Shown here: positions 9,622 to 22,029 of the stretch, piece after piece
How the letters are laid out: each line of letters opens with the position of its first letter
Position numbering within the stretch: the first letter of the stretch is position 1
NCBI GenBank assembly: GCA_026874595.1
Contig: CM049307.1
Span: 28,869,079 to 28,933,078, forward strand
Reading direction: 5' to 3'
DNA: 64,000 bases
From: Sipunculus nudus
Taxonomy: Eukaryota; Annelida; Sipuncula; Golfingiida; Sipunculidae
Made by a program: the position numbers and the translations under genes
Notes under the pieces: model-generated
Databases searched by the model: none
What the model was told of the DNA's origin: nothing
Seen by the model: only the letters and a program-made list of their open reading frames with translations

Positions 9622-10140
9622 CAATACCAGTTAGTCTCTCATTCCCAAATTATACGGATGGTAAAACGTGAAACAACAAAACTCCCTCTTCTTTAGAAAA
9701 CTTTATATTGAAATAAGTCCCAAATCTGAGGATACAAGTATAAAGAATTCCCTGTTTTTTTTTTAAGTTTAACCCTAATTATAATAAGTGAAATTGCGGG
9801 AGGACCGTACCAACCGAGAGGACCGGTGGAGGAGGGGGGGGGGGGATAGCCCCTGAATAACTGGCTTTAAATAAGCTACAACGTAAAATCCCGACTACTT
9901 ATTCCGCGTTAATTCATGCGCACACACATTTAGGCCATATATAACCTGGCAGACCGCCGGCTTTGAATATTAGATTTCATTTCATCAAGACTATTCTATA
10001 CATGATGACCACTGACCAGAAAAAAACAACATCGGTTTAGTATTTAGCTAAAATTTCTATTATCCACTCCCTTTAATTATTTAATGATCAGCTGGACTGT
10101 TCTGAACTTCCGTTGCTTGATAAGATCAGCAGCTGCATCA
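9622..10140. other. Unassigned intergenic
   Basis: Holds a poly-G run near 9834-9845 and otherwise nothing I recognise. Confidence 0.4.
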
Positions 10141-10143
10141 CCT

Positions 10144-10174
10144 TATAAAGCAGCAGCCCTTCCGTTGACCAGTC
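10144..10174 (+). promoter_or_regulatory. Candidate core promoter (TATA and initiator)
   Basis: TATAAA at 10144-10149 lies 27 bp before the A of CCAGTC (10169-10174), a fair initiator match, in a locally GC-richer stretch. The spacing is right for Pol II. The signal is short, so this is only a candidate. Confidence 0.25.
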
Positions 10175-10258
10175 GACAGTTCCTGGCTTAACCTAGGTCT
10201 CCCCATCAAATCGTAGACGGTGATAAAGTCTGAGCGCAGCACGCCGATACACGTCTCT

Positions 10259-10408
10259 ATGCTTCATTCAATAAGGCTAACGCTCTCCGTATCAGTGACT
10301 ACACTTACAGTGACCAGCGGGCCAGATCTCAACCAGGCTGATTCCAAGTTCCAGGAAACCCCAACTAATAAAAAATTGATACTCCCGCGAGATGTATGGG
10401 TTCATTAG
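10259..10408 (+). CDS. Possible first exon with signal-peptide-like start
   Basis: About 90 bp after the candidate transcription start, an ATG opens 49 codons beginning MLHSIRLTLSVSVTTLTVTS, with a basic residue followed by a moderately hydrophobic Leu/Val/Thr-rich core. That looks like a secretion signal. An in-frame ATG also stands at 10220. The frame ends at TAG 10408, and I see no strong splice donor that would extend it. No family is recognised. It may be a chance frame: base composition changes little and no second exon is identifiable. Read it only as a lead. Confidence 0.15.
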   Translation: MLHSIRLTLSVSVTTLTVTSGPDLNQADSKFQETPTNKKLILPRDVWVH

Positions 10409-11354
10409 AGTCATTCCTTGTAAAGACCTGAGACTTCATTTGTGTTGCCTGGCTAAGCAGCTGGAGTATATACAGGGCTCCGCGTTCAGCCCTATGAGAC
10501 CTGCACGGCTGTAACGAAAATTTAATAGCCAATGCGATTCTGAGCGGAAGGTTCAGGTCGCCGTATCGCTTTACTTTTGATACCGAGTTGGGAATCGGCG
10601 TAGCGTAATGTGAAGGTCCTTGTTTCGTTAGCTGATTGCGTCCCCCGCGCGTCTGGGCGAACCACACCTGGGTTATTGCTGCGTGTCCAGTCATCTTTAT
10701 GCCTACCTTAAAGTTCCGTCATGTTCCTACAGTGACGTATCACTTCATATCAATTCACCCCCTCACCTTATTCACCTACGCAATCAAGGTGTCAGACAAA
10801 TCACAGAGTTTATTATAAAACCTCACGCCAACATTGTTTGTTATATACCGATATACCAAACATGGTGTTTGAATATTATGATGAGCTTTCGCCATCCTTG
10901 CGAAAAATACCTGTAATTTCTAACATAATTAACTACCTAACAGAAACGTGACTTTACCTTCATTTGACAGGAACAATTATTTTCTTCAGAGTATGATTGT
11001 GTTTGTTTGTATGTGTAAACGAACATGTATAGGCTACATTAAGCTAAGTACTTAATTAAAACACACGCTAGTTTAAGTCAGCAACAGTATGACTTTGACG
11101 TAATATCCCCTGCCGTCACTCCACTAGCTCACGTGTACAACTCTACTGAGACGTTTGAGTGAGAACAAACGAAGAGAAAACAGTAGGTCCTTGATTTTAT
11201 TTCAATACAATATGAATTATATCTTTATGTATTCTTTTCACATCCCCTTATATAACCATATAAGTATCAACGTGCATATTACTATATTACTATATATGCA
11301 TCCATCTACGCATTAAGGTTCTGCCCTACAAACCGGATGAAATTAAAGTAACTG

Positions 11355-11391
<37 letters not shown>

Positions 11392-12021
11392 TAGTATGAA
11401 GAAAATGAAAAAGAGGCTCGTATAGAAACTCTCAGTGTATAATGGTAACGATTATCCAAGCAGCATTCTACTTCTGAGGAGACAAATTGATCATTTGACT
11501 AGTGTGAGAAAACCTGATAAGAGAGATTACTTTTCCTCACAAACCTATTTTAGTCGTGCTTCAGATAAATGTTGGAGCGGCTAAGAGATCAGTCTAAACA
11601 TCTTTGGATGGAGCAAATTAAATTCTCTCTTCTTCCTTGCACAGAGCTTTCCGAGAATACGACCGGAGAGTATTCAGTTAAAACATGTAGGCTGATTGAA
11701 ATCCCTGGAGGGTTGTTCAATCAGCGGGACGCACGCTGACAGATCCAATAGTTACAATCATCATCCAATAAGACTAACTGGGTATTCAGTTTGCCGGAAG
11801 AGCGTCATCACCGGCGTGTGACAAACTGACGACCTGTCATTACTCTGTGAGAGGATTCAAGCCAAAGTTTTATTTGCCCGAAAGATTCTATGATTAGTGT
11901 CATTAAACACTTTAATTATAACGATCTCACTTAAGAACTGGTCTCAAAATAGATATAAACATTAAGTTTACAGATGAGAGCCAATTAGAACTATTGGTCG
12001 GATATCGGACACGAACACACA

Positions 12022-12062
<41 letters not shown>

Positions 12063-13384
12063 AAAAAAAATATTGGCAATATCAATATGTCGTAGCATAT
12101 TTATTTTCAACGATAATGTACCACTTTCCTTAAAAAAATCATTCAAGGTAACGTCAGTGTCCAATCAAAGTTTCCTATCTTGAATGACTAATGTAAAAAG
12201 GGGGCATGACATGAACTGTTGAACATATATATAGAACTATATTATAGGAATAAAATTAAACACAAAAAACCCCAATAGGTCCAATGTCTTCTCATGATTT
12301 TTCATCAAGATCTAGAAGGGACTCACGTGAGGTTTTGGGAAAGAACCCGCAGGGAAAAGGTATTACCATTAAATGTAAAACAAACCATTTTCATTTTAAA
12401 TACATTTATAACACATCAATTACCTTAGTTATTACACTAAATGTAACATTACTACCAAGAATATTCCTCTCAGATCACTTTTCAGCTGTGATTGCTCAGT
12501 ATGAAAATGTCTTAAAGTGAACTGATGATTCAAATGTTGAAATGTTCCAACCGCTCCGTTCGTACATTTAGGTGACATACTTAGGTGCGTTGTATACTTT
12601 GTATTCTCAGGGCATTTCGGATATATCCAATCAAGAATCGATGAGATTTTGATGTGGATCTGGCCCATGCTGGATTCAGAAACGTGACCAAGAAATAGTA
12701 ATAAATGTACAGAACCTGGAAATATGGGCAGAGTAGGTGAATGCGATCACATGGTAGATGCTTGCATTCCTTAGAATGCAGATATCTAGCTAAGGTATGT
12801 TCCTTGCACGCGCTGTTTAACAAAGACAATTTGACCATATAAAGGGGACATTCACCGTGGGACCTGCTGAGCTGGTATATTTCAGGAAGAACGGCAGAGC
12901 TTACACTTTACTTGTCCACTCATGGAGACGCAACTCTGTGAATAACATACGAGACAGTTAAACACAGCTATATCCACGATCAATCAGAGATTCACTGGCT
13001 AAAATCTTAACTTGCAGCCAACCGGGCCTCTAAAAAACCCCACCCCTACGCACCAAATAACGTTAGACATTATGGTGTATTATTTCTAAAAAAAACCGGG
13101 CACGTTTGAAATGTTGCTACAGCGCTCTGTGTTTTGTAAGTATTTTGAAAGTTTCTTTAGTATTCATATGATCTTAGATACCATCTGACGATTAGATCTG
13201 TTGGAAAATGTATCGTGAATTAGACCAGAAAAGCAGCGTGGTTGGCATTATTTTACTTAAGAATTGAGTGAAATAGGAGGCATTAGGAACAGGTTGACCG
13301 ATAAAGCACGTGTATGTTACAACGAAAGCTGAAGTTAAGTACAGCTTAGCATTCATTAGGTAAAGAAGGTAGTACCTTTCGAGG
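10409..13384. other. Intergenic with microsatellites
   Basis: Contains (TA)n at about 11360-11386 and (CT)n at about 12021-12058. A 109-codon minus-strand frame at 10365-10694 has no recognisable motif and I do not call it. The stretch near 12750-12800 resembles the dispersed repeat at 1860 and 37310. Confidence 0.5.
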
Positions 13385-14935
13385 AAGACAAACAGGAATA
13401 TCAGAGGTAGTGAGGTATAGGAGCGGGAAGATATAGGTCAGTCAGGTAAGGAAGTACACAGGAGGTTGTGAGGTAAATGAAGACATAGATAGACCAGAGA
13501 AAGAAGAACACAGGAAGTTGCGAGGCACAGGAACACATAGATAAACCAGAGGAAGAGGTACACAGAATGTATGTTGTAAGTAAAGGAAGACAAACAAAAG
13601 CAAGAGAAGGAAGTATACAGTGAGTTGTGAGGAAAAGGAAGACATCCACAGGCCAGAGAAAGAGGCACACAGGAGGTTGTGACGCAGAGTCAGATATAGA
13701 TAAGCCAGAGAAAGAGGTACACAGGAGGCTGCAAGGTAAAAGAAGATAAACATAAACCAGAGAAGGAAGTACATATGAGGTTGTAGGGTACAGGAAGACG
13801 GAGTTAAGTCAGAGAAGGAAGTACACACTAGGTTGTGGCGTACACGAAGACATAGATAAGCCAGAGAAGGAAGTACACAGGGGGTTATGAGGTACAAGAA
13901 GACATAGATTAGCCAGACAACCAGTTACACATGCAGGTGATTGTGATGTACAGTAAGACATAGATAAGCCTGATAAGGAGATACACAGGAGTATGTGACG
14001 TACAGAAAGACATAAATAGTTCCGATAAAGAGGAAAACAGGAGGTTGCTAGGTAATGAAAGACAAACATTAGCCAGAGACGGAAGTATACAGGAGGTTGT
14101 GACGTACAGGAAGACATAGATAAACCAGAGAAAGAGGTACACATGAGGCTGTAAGGTAAAGGAAGATAATAAACATAAACCAGAAAAGGAAGTACATATG
14201 AGGTTGTAGGGTACAGGAAGACATAGTTGAGCAAGAGAAGGAATTACACAGGAGGTCGTGGCGTACACGAAGACATAAATAAGCCAAAGAAGGAGGTAAC
14301 CAGGAGGTTATGAAGAACGGGAAGACATAGATTAACCAGACAAGCAAGTACATATGCAGGTGATAGTGAGGTACAAGAAACATAGATAGGCCCCAGAATG
14401 AGTAACACAGGACGTTGTTAGGTAAAGAAAGATAAACATTAGCCAGAGATGGAACTATATAGGAGGTTGTAACGTTCAGCAGACATAGATAAGCCAGAGA
14501 GGGAAGTACACAGGTGGTTGTGAGGTACAGGAAGACATAGAAAAGCCAGAGAAGGAAGTACACAAAAGGTATGTTGTAAGGTAAAGGACGATAGACAGAA
14601 GCCAGACAAGCAAGTACACATGCAGGTGATTGTGAGGTATAGTAAGACATAAATAAGCTAGATAAGGAGATACACAGGAGTTTGTGAGGTACAGAACGAC
14701 ATAGATAGCCCTAGAAAGAGGTACACCGGAGGTTGTTAGGTAAGATAAACATTAGCCAGAGAAGGAAGTACATAGGAGGTCGTAACATACAGGAAGACAT
14801 AAATAGGCAAGAGAAACAGATACACATTTTTTTTAAGGTAAAGGATGATAAACATAAGCCAGCGCTTGAAGGTTGTGAGGTACAGGAAGACAGATAACCC
14901 AATTAAGATGTTGTGAGGTTCCAAAAGAGATAAAT
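13385..14935. repeat. Satellite/minisatellite, unit about 52 bp
   Basis: About 28-30 diverged head-to-tail units with consensus GGTACAGGAAGACATAGATA then AGCCAGAGAAGGAAGTACAC then AGGAGGTTGTGA. Some units carry insertions such as GTATGTTGTAAG. The array is purine-rich on the plus strand, and the minus strand stays open for up to 193 codons. A 52-bp unit is one base more than a multiple of three, so every long frame cycles through all three phases. Confidence 0.93.
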
Positions 14936-15716
14936 TGAAGTACGAGTTTCACCTTAGGTAGTGAGTACAGCCAGCCACAGCTCCAGCGTGAGGTACACCA
15001 GAGTTAAAGATGTACGGGAAGACTGGGGTTGACGTTCGAGAGTCAGTAATGAAAGGTGGGCTTTGGACTTGGATGGAACTGGGCCAATTACCTTGAACTT
15101 TGAGGGCAGGTGATTGAGAGCAAATGAAGACCAGCATATCTACGATTTCTGACAATGGTTTACAGAAAAGCTGATGTCCGCATTATTAATACAATGGCAG
15201 GTAAGGCAAGTTTCCAAGGTTTTAGGTCCAAGAGAAGTGATATTGGGACAGTTTGAGGTTAAAAGCTCTTAGCAAAGCACTCACACCTGAGACTTGCCTT
15301 CACGGTAACGTCGGTAACGGCGGAGACAAACTTGACGCAACAAATTTAGCTACAGACTTGTACACGCCCTCACAGTGACGGGGCAAGCATTGTCAGCACT
15401 TACGTCTCTAGACGACGACGGACACTTACGTGTGTTATGTATTTTATTGGATCTTGTGCAATGATTTTTTTTTATAAATGTGTTAGCCTAGATATTCAGT
15501 AGAAAAACTTCTCAATAACCATTGGGTTATTGAAAATAATCTAAGAAAACTTACGATTATTGATTTGGCACCAGTAGGAAAGTGTAACACTGAGTATAAC
15601 TGACCCTCGCGCTTTCCAACAAGTGACCGATGGGTCAGCATGCTCACTGGAACAGTTATGGCCTTAACACAAATTTTTTGTCTCTCAAAGAAACACATGC
15701 CAGTAGGTGTAGATAG
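14936..15716. other. Unassigned intergenic
   Basis: No gene or repeat is recognised. Near 15480-15806 a minus-strand frame runs into the next element and has no motif. Confidence 0.4.
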
Positions 15717-16607
15717 TAGGGCTGTGTATCGGTCCGCCTCTTCCGGTACAATACGTATTGCGATACAGTTAATTCGATACCGATACGTATTGACGATACG
15801 TTTCATTTTTCTTCGTATATCATTCCTAGATAAAAGTTCTGTTTCTTGTTTTTATATGTTTTTTTTTTTTATTTTAACATACCACGTATTAAGTATGCTA
15901 TGCTCTTAAGCAGCTTAAGTTTGATGTTAAATAAATAAACAAACCAGTTGATTTTAATTATCAAATTCTATCTTATCAAGACTAACAAAAAGCCTTTTTC
16001 ATCCCCCCCGAAATTATGCACAAACACTGTTTCATTGCATTTGGTTTGGAGGTTCTTAGGCTATATTTTTTATGTTATGTAATTACACTGTTTTGTTTTA
16101 CATCTATTGTCGAACCCGGGAGTTCCGAGTAACCTTTGACCGGCTGTGTAAATAAAAAAAAAGTTGGAGATAAAATGATTTATCATAAGCGAATAAGTGC
16201 CCTGCTCAGGTCACAGAATTGAAATATATATATATATAATATAAAGATAGGATATATAGGTGAATGTACCTTATTCCTAATAACAATATGTGATGTGAAT
16301 ATCAGTTTCATTAATAAAGAGGAACGTCAGTATCATTCTTTTTTTATCGCTAACATGCGCCTGTTTGTTATGGAAATACTGACGTGCATGCGTATGTACA
16401 TTTATTGATGGGTCTTAAAAGCCAAAGCAACAAATATACAGTGCATTTAGATTTATAAATCGTCATGGTTATATTCAAGTAAGAGTTATATCTCTATTCA
16501 TTAGCAATCAATCGATACGACCAATACAGCATGCAACGCATTTCGGTTATCGTATCGACGCCGTGTATCGATTCGTATCGATATATCGATATATTGATAC
16601 AGCCCTA
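15717..16607. mobile_element. Non-autonomous hAT-type element with exact 8-bp duplication
   Basis: The left end TAGGGCTGTGTATCGG and the right end GATACAGCCCTA form terminal inverted repeats. The flanks are GTAGATAG (15709-15716) and GTAGATAG (16608-16615), an exact 8-bp target duplication as made by hAT transposases. Subterminal regions are rich in TATCG and CGATACG motifs in both orientations, which may be transposase sites. Length is 891 bp and I see no transposase frame, so it would depend on a partner. Confidence 0.9.
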
Positions 16608-16627
16608 GTAGATAGCAAAGGAGTAGA

Positions 16628-17480
16628 TAGTGTATACGGTTATGTCTTTATTTTGAATTTTCATATAGATTTTTGCAAACATACTTTTTTCATAACTTTG
16701 GATAATAACTAAAAATCGATGTTTGCATTTTGCCTTCCGTCATCTTGTATAAATGGCGGCCACATTAAAACCAGGGTTATATATCACTCAAACCCGTCAT
16801 TTTAGACCAGGGTAAGGCAAGAACAATTTGATAATCCTCAATATAAAAAACTTCTATTGGTTGATTCCGGGAGGTTTTTCCTGTAGAATAAATTTCTGCT
16901 ACCAAAAATGTTGTACTGTACATATTGAATTAGATAATTTGCATAAATTTGCACATTTAAATGAAACAGTTTAATAAATCATATAATAAATAAAACTATT
17001 AAATAATTAGCTTTTAATAGCAAGAGTAAAGCATTTTGGATACAAAATATTCAAATTAGATTGGATATAACGTGTATCTATATAATTTATTTTAATTTTA
17101 AATAATAAAATATGCAAATTAGACAGATTTTTGAGATTGAAGTAGCGTCTTTTAATAAAATCATAATGACGGAAACAGATGTTAAATAATTCACTTTTTA
17201 AGTAATATGTGTTGTTTCAATTTTAAAGCTAATTTACATATTTGTGTCATTTTTTTTTTTATCTAATATGCATATACAATTACATTTGCATATATTTGTC
17301 CAATGGGAACAGCGATGCTCAGGCTAATTTGACTTTTTTAAAACTGAATGTAATTTAGAAACATATACAAGTATTAAGCGTGGTTTGTCTACTTCCTTGG
17401 GTAATTGGTCATCCCCTTAGTTGTCCAATGAATAAAAAATTATTATATAAAAAGTATATAACAAATGAGCCGCGTTTTAA
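16628..17480 (+). repeat. Left arm of a large inverted repeat (partner 22530-23735)
   Basis: From GTGTATACGGTTATGTC onward, the sequence matches the reverse complement of 22530-23735. Shared landmarks are CAAACAT, CTAAAAATCGATGT, AACCAGGGTTATATATCACT, TTTAGACCAGGGTAAGGC, TACTGTACATATT and ACAAAATATT. Inner ends are AT-rich and hard to delimit. The arms are about 5 kb apart. They may be two copies of one repeat family in opposite orientation. Confidence 0.7.
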
Positions 17481-17881
17481 TTGGTCTTACCCTCCAGGAG
17501 ACCACTGAATATGTAATAAGCTAATTAGCATATGTAAGGGGCGACGGGTCATATATTACCACAATATTTTACCATAAGTGAGCGGTTATGAGGTGTAGAG
17601 GGTGTTAAACTCATGTCTGGTGATGCCTTGCTGAAAAAGAATGAATATTTATCCTTTTCAGGTTTTAGGATGTGTGATGCATATGCCTTCGATCATGTTC
17701 TTTTATTCCGATTCTTCTCAGGGCAACCGATAATTATACCAAATATCAATAACATCGATTATTGATTCTTGTCAAAGCTATGGATTATCATATGTGTCTT
17801 CTTGTATCGACTGATACATCTGGGCTATATAACGAGCCAGCTTATACATGTGAATGAAAGTCTTAAAAGGCACATATACTA

Positions 17882-18038
17882 TGTTGGGGAACCTAATATA
17901 AACAGATCACGTAGTCGTGACGAGCATAAATTCTGTTATGGAGATAAAAAAAATCAGATTCTGTAAAACTAGGAGGCGTGAAATGTCTTGGGGAATGATT
18001 AAAGAAGTCATTGGTTTTTGTTAACAAATAATTATAAT
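17882..18038 (-). mobile_element. Fragment of gypsy LTR (3' end)
   Basis: On the minus strand this matches the last part of the gypsy LTRs (TTTGTTAACAAAAACC ... AATCTGATTTTTT ... ATATTAGGTTCC). The terminal CGTAACA is mutated. It stops abruptly at 18038, where another repeat begins. Confidence 0.85.
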
Positions 18039-18354
18039 ATACTAGCAAATACCCGTGCTACGCACGGTTTTGGGCGAGCATTTAGTTCTGATGTCAAATA
18101 GTCTGTCATAGTTTCTGTCTTGGGTGTACAATGTTACTGTCTCTTTAAATCTGACATTTGGTATAAGTGTTCTGTCTCTGAGTTAACCTTAATTGTGTCG
18201 GAGTCTGAATGACCTGGACGAATACGTTCTTGTCCGAATGTTGGAATGTTTTCGGACAACCCAGAGCATATGTATGTCAAAAATCACGGCAAACCGTAAT
18301 GTCAGAGGAGACATGTAAATTCACACATATCGCGTTACGCTATTAATATATAGA
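18039..18354. mobile_element. Unclassified element beginning ATACTAGCAAATACCCG
   Basis: The stretch starts with ATACTAGCAAATACCCGTGC then TACGCACGG, a start seen in many eukaryotic interspersed repeats, and ends with CGCGTTACGCTATTAATATA then TAGAT. It abuts the broken gypsy LTR exactly, consistent with insertion or truncation there. I cannot place it in a superfamily. Confidence 0.4.
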
Positions 18355-18772
18355 TCCATTATATGCATGGTGTTATGCATAAAACTCTAATTGAAGCCGA
18401 GAGGTTGGCCGGAGAATTTTCGAAGAATTTGATATGTTAAATAAAATCATTTTTATACGAAAATATATATTATGCTGAACATCGCCATTTAAAGTTGCCC
18501 TCCGCGCCCGTGAATCCGCCAGTAAAGGAACCTGTTATCTTGCATGGTATAGTACAGTACAGCGCTGAGACGTGATCTCGATAATTGCATTCCGCACAAA
18601 AACGCACAAAAAATGAGCACTCACATGGTCGGGCAATCCCGCTGCGCAAAAGTTCGTGGTAGCATTATATTATGTGGTACATTTAATGGCTGTATATATT
18701 TTTAAATATCACGCACTCCTTTCTGTTTGAAAGCTGAGCCAATGTTTTCCAGTGAGACAGTCACTGCGTTCA

Positions 18773-19743
18773 GGCAGTGTGTTAAACCCGGATCCCACTC
18801 CGGATCCCGGAACCCAAGAAAAATTTGTAATTCTTAAACTCTCATGGTAATTTGTCCAGATATTTTAGCATAATCGAATCTAAACACATATTTTATATTA
18901 TGTTTGGTTAAAACATAAAAAAATAGTCTGTTTTGCAACAAAATTTGATAAAAAAAAAACTTACGGACCCTGGGGTACGGACCTCACGGATTACACGGAC
19001 CCCGTTTTCTCGTTGTTTTACCATTTCTTTAGTACATACATGTATTTGACATCACGTTTAGCCATGACACATTTGTGATTTATTATTGTGTTTGTATCTG
19101 TATTTTTACATTTCTGTCATAATTTTATATTTGCTATTTATTTCATTTGTGTAGCGATTTAAAAAGTATTATAATTTAAAACATTTACAAAATCATTATT
19201 TTGGAACCTGTAGTTGCTTGAAATGCAAGTAATCAACAATTCCTTTCGGTATTTATATTATTGCCAACTTTAAAATTGCATGGTTGTTATGAACGGTGCA
19301 CGAAACCTGTTGTTATGTGGAAGTGCTCTGATATATCAGTCTCAGGTCCGCTCAACTGTTAGTGCACTTAAAATTAAATCTCCCCCACTGTGTCCGCACT
19401 ATTATATTTTTATTTAAAATATCAAAAAAATATATTTAGTGTGTGACATGAATGCTATTTTTGTCCTCTTTAAGTCATAAATAAAAATATGAGCGGTGGT
19501 TACTGGGTTCCGTCAAAATTGAACAGTCGGCAAATTCAAGTAAATGAGGTCCGTCTTCATCGAAATATTTTGTAATTATAAATCTTTCAGTGAATCGGTC
19601 ATTTACAAATGTGCAACATTTAGGGACTTTGCTCTGTCCTTACATCAACAATAGTGGTGTTTTTATCGGTATAAATAATGGAAAATGAGGAAATAGGTTT
19701 ATGGGGTCCGGGGACCGTGGGGTTCGGGTTTTACTCACTACCC
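18773..19743 (+). mobile_element. Family A DNA transposon, 971 bp, non-autonomous
   Basis: Ends GGCAGTGTGTTAAACCCGG and, on the other strand, GGGTAGTGAGTAAAACCCG form imperfect terminal inverted repeats. The flanks TGCGTTCA (18765-18772) and TGCATTCA (19744-19751) match at 7 of 8 bases, an 8-bp duplication. Many ACGGACC/GGTCCG motifs are spread along it, in both orientations, as candidate transposase sites. A second copy spans 58150-62396 in the opposite orientation with insertions. No transposase frame is visible. An 8-bp duplication fits hAT, P or Merlin; the GG start argues somewhat against hAT. Confidence 0.75.
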
Positions 19744-19751
19744 TGCATTCA

Positions 19752-20086
19752 CTACCGCTCGGAAAATTTTCATTCTTTGAAAGATCCCTCTTTTGAGCAT
19801 TTCCCTCACGCGAGATCTCCTTGTGCACAATAGACCTTTTCGCTGCGCGGAGGTTGCCTTTTGAGAAGGGATCACCAATGGGGATTATTTCGGGCCGGTC
19901 ACCGCAAATTTAAGAAAAGCCCAGATAGGGCCCCCGGAGAAAAACTCTGTACCGCCATGAAACACTCTGTGGCCATTGTGTTACCAGGCCCGAAGACACA
20001 AAGAAAAGAGGCGCCCGCGGGGGAGCAAATATTAAAATTATTAATTATGCAGGTAATACGCAAATATTGCAAATAAAAGGGGGCGG
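19752..20086. other. Unassigned, GC-richer
   Basis: No gene is recognised; an open frame at 19861-20076 has no motif. It ends where the LTR fragment begins. Confidence 0.35.
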
Positions 20087-20727
20087 ATTCTTAAAACAAC
20101 CCTAACGTTTCAATACACTAAATCAATACAATTTCACAGTTAACAACAGTACAATAGCAAATCAATACAATTACACAGTTTAATATATAAATTGTACAGT
20201 ACCTGGATACCACCACTGTCACAGCGACAACAAGTCCTTTAAAACCAATAATCCACGTAAACAGTTCAAATAATCCAAAGTAAAGCTCTTGTAATAATCC
20301 CGAAAGCAAACTGGAGACAGGCCGCACTAAATCTGCATAGAATTCGTAGAATCCCTGAAAATACCGCATTTATCGGATAGGTCCAAAACTGACTCACACT
20401 CTTCTGTGTCCGCTGGAATATTTCTCTCTCCGCTCCCTCACGGGTCTAAACACAGCCCCTTATTCATAACTTTTTACCTCAAGCCGAGAACTTTCCATTT
20501 CACGAACTATCTAAAAGAACCCAACAATACATAATACACACGCCTAAAGAACATTACAAGACACGCGCTCATTGAGCGCGACCAGCCAAGAAAGTTCCAG
20601 ATCAGCATGAACGCTGTCAGACCCCACGTGTGGGCCGGGCCAGCTCGCGCGTCTCCCATGGCAACGGACAATGCTAGCGCTACACAGACACATGTAAGAC
20701 TGCTGCATAAAAAAGACATCTGTAACA
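20087..20727 (-). mobile_element. Truncated gypsy LTR
   Basis: On the minus strand it starts TGTTACAGATGTC at 20727 and follows the LTR through the TTCTCGGCTTGAGGT and GGACTTGTTGTCGCTG regions to GTTGTTTTAAGAAT, then breaks off at 20087, lacking the last ~150 bp. The start resembles copy 2, but the upstream half is a third sequence variant. Confidence 0.88.
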
Positions 20728-22029
20728 ACTGTTAAATATAATATGCGGATAAATACTTTTTAGTTTTTTTTTTTTTGTTTCTTAACCCTGATTTATTTAG
20801 TTTATTTCAAATCCTTATCTTAATGTATGATATTGAAGGTGCTATAGATTACGAATTTTGTACATCCTTAGTTTATCTGTGGAAACTTAACTGTTCTGGA
20901 TAAATGGTCAAGTACATGTATAATTTGTTAGCTACGTTTTCAGCGTTCTATAAATCCTGAAGTATACTTCTCTATCCATAAGTAACATTTAAGCAAAACG
21001 CTTCATTATATAGCTATTTTATTTGATACAGAGTGATGCATGATGTGATCACATTTGCGATCACTTATACATTACTCGTATGAAAATATACGTTAAATCA
21101 CATCATAATAAATTTGTTATTTTATTGATCAAATTAAATGATATGTAATATATTATTTCATCGCAAGGCGCCAGATACCTATTATTGAACTGTACAAGAA
21201 GAAGGACAGGAAGTGCAGGCGGTCTTGGGTTATTAGGCGGTCTCTTTTAGACTTTATCATGTTCTGATATACATGTAACGAATGGACTTTTATATGACGA
21301 AAATATATGCACTCGCGTATACAGTATGTTGAAATCAAAGTATGACATGTAGGGTATTCATTAAATGCATAGGTCACAATGTGTTCAGAAAATTGTAAAC
21401 TTAAAGTTTATATTTCTGTAAAATGTGACGTGATAATATGTTTAATTCCAGGGCATACCTTCTGGCTTGTCAGAGTTATTAGACTCTAGTAGAACTTACA
21501 GAAGCATGAAGTAGTCTTTTATCCAAAAACACCGGCACTCATATATTTCTATATATCTTCAAGAGTCGGTAATTTATAAAACGTCAATTTCATTAAGCGC
21601 TTATCACCCTTGTCAATGACGTTTACTCAAACACTGTCAATTTTTTTTTAATGTATACGCTAGAGTGACCAATATCCAATACCCGTTACTGCATTAAGTT
21701 CTATTTCTTTTCTTGCTCAGATGGTTCACAGTGTTATCATTCTTTGATCACATTGGCTTATTACTTGGATACGGAACAAGCATTTTCGCACGGTTAATAT
21801 GCCTAATGGCAATCATCCAAACTTCAGTGCAACTGGAAAGAACATTATATTCATTCAGTTTCAGCCAAACATCCCACGAACATGAGTTGGCATTCTTTGT
21901 TCCATATTTATATTAATTTATGCTGTTACGCATGAATTAAAATATTCCCTTAAATTGATGCATCAAGTTAATTTGTTTAGTGTTTAATGTAGTGGTTAAA
22001 GGGGTCCAATCACCTATCTAACCTTTATT
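20728..22029. other. Unassigned intergenic
   Basis: AT-rich; no gene or clear repeat is seen. Confidence 0.4.

Noticed and set aside
10365-10694. 109-codon minus-strand frame
   Set aside because: No recognised motif or promoter; a plus-strand frame overlaps its 5' end, so it looks like chance.
13442-14650. Several hydrophobic minus-strand frames of 119-193 codons, resembling membrane proteins
   Set aside because: They lie wholly within the 52-bp satellite and repeat with its period through all three phases.
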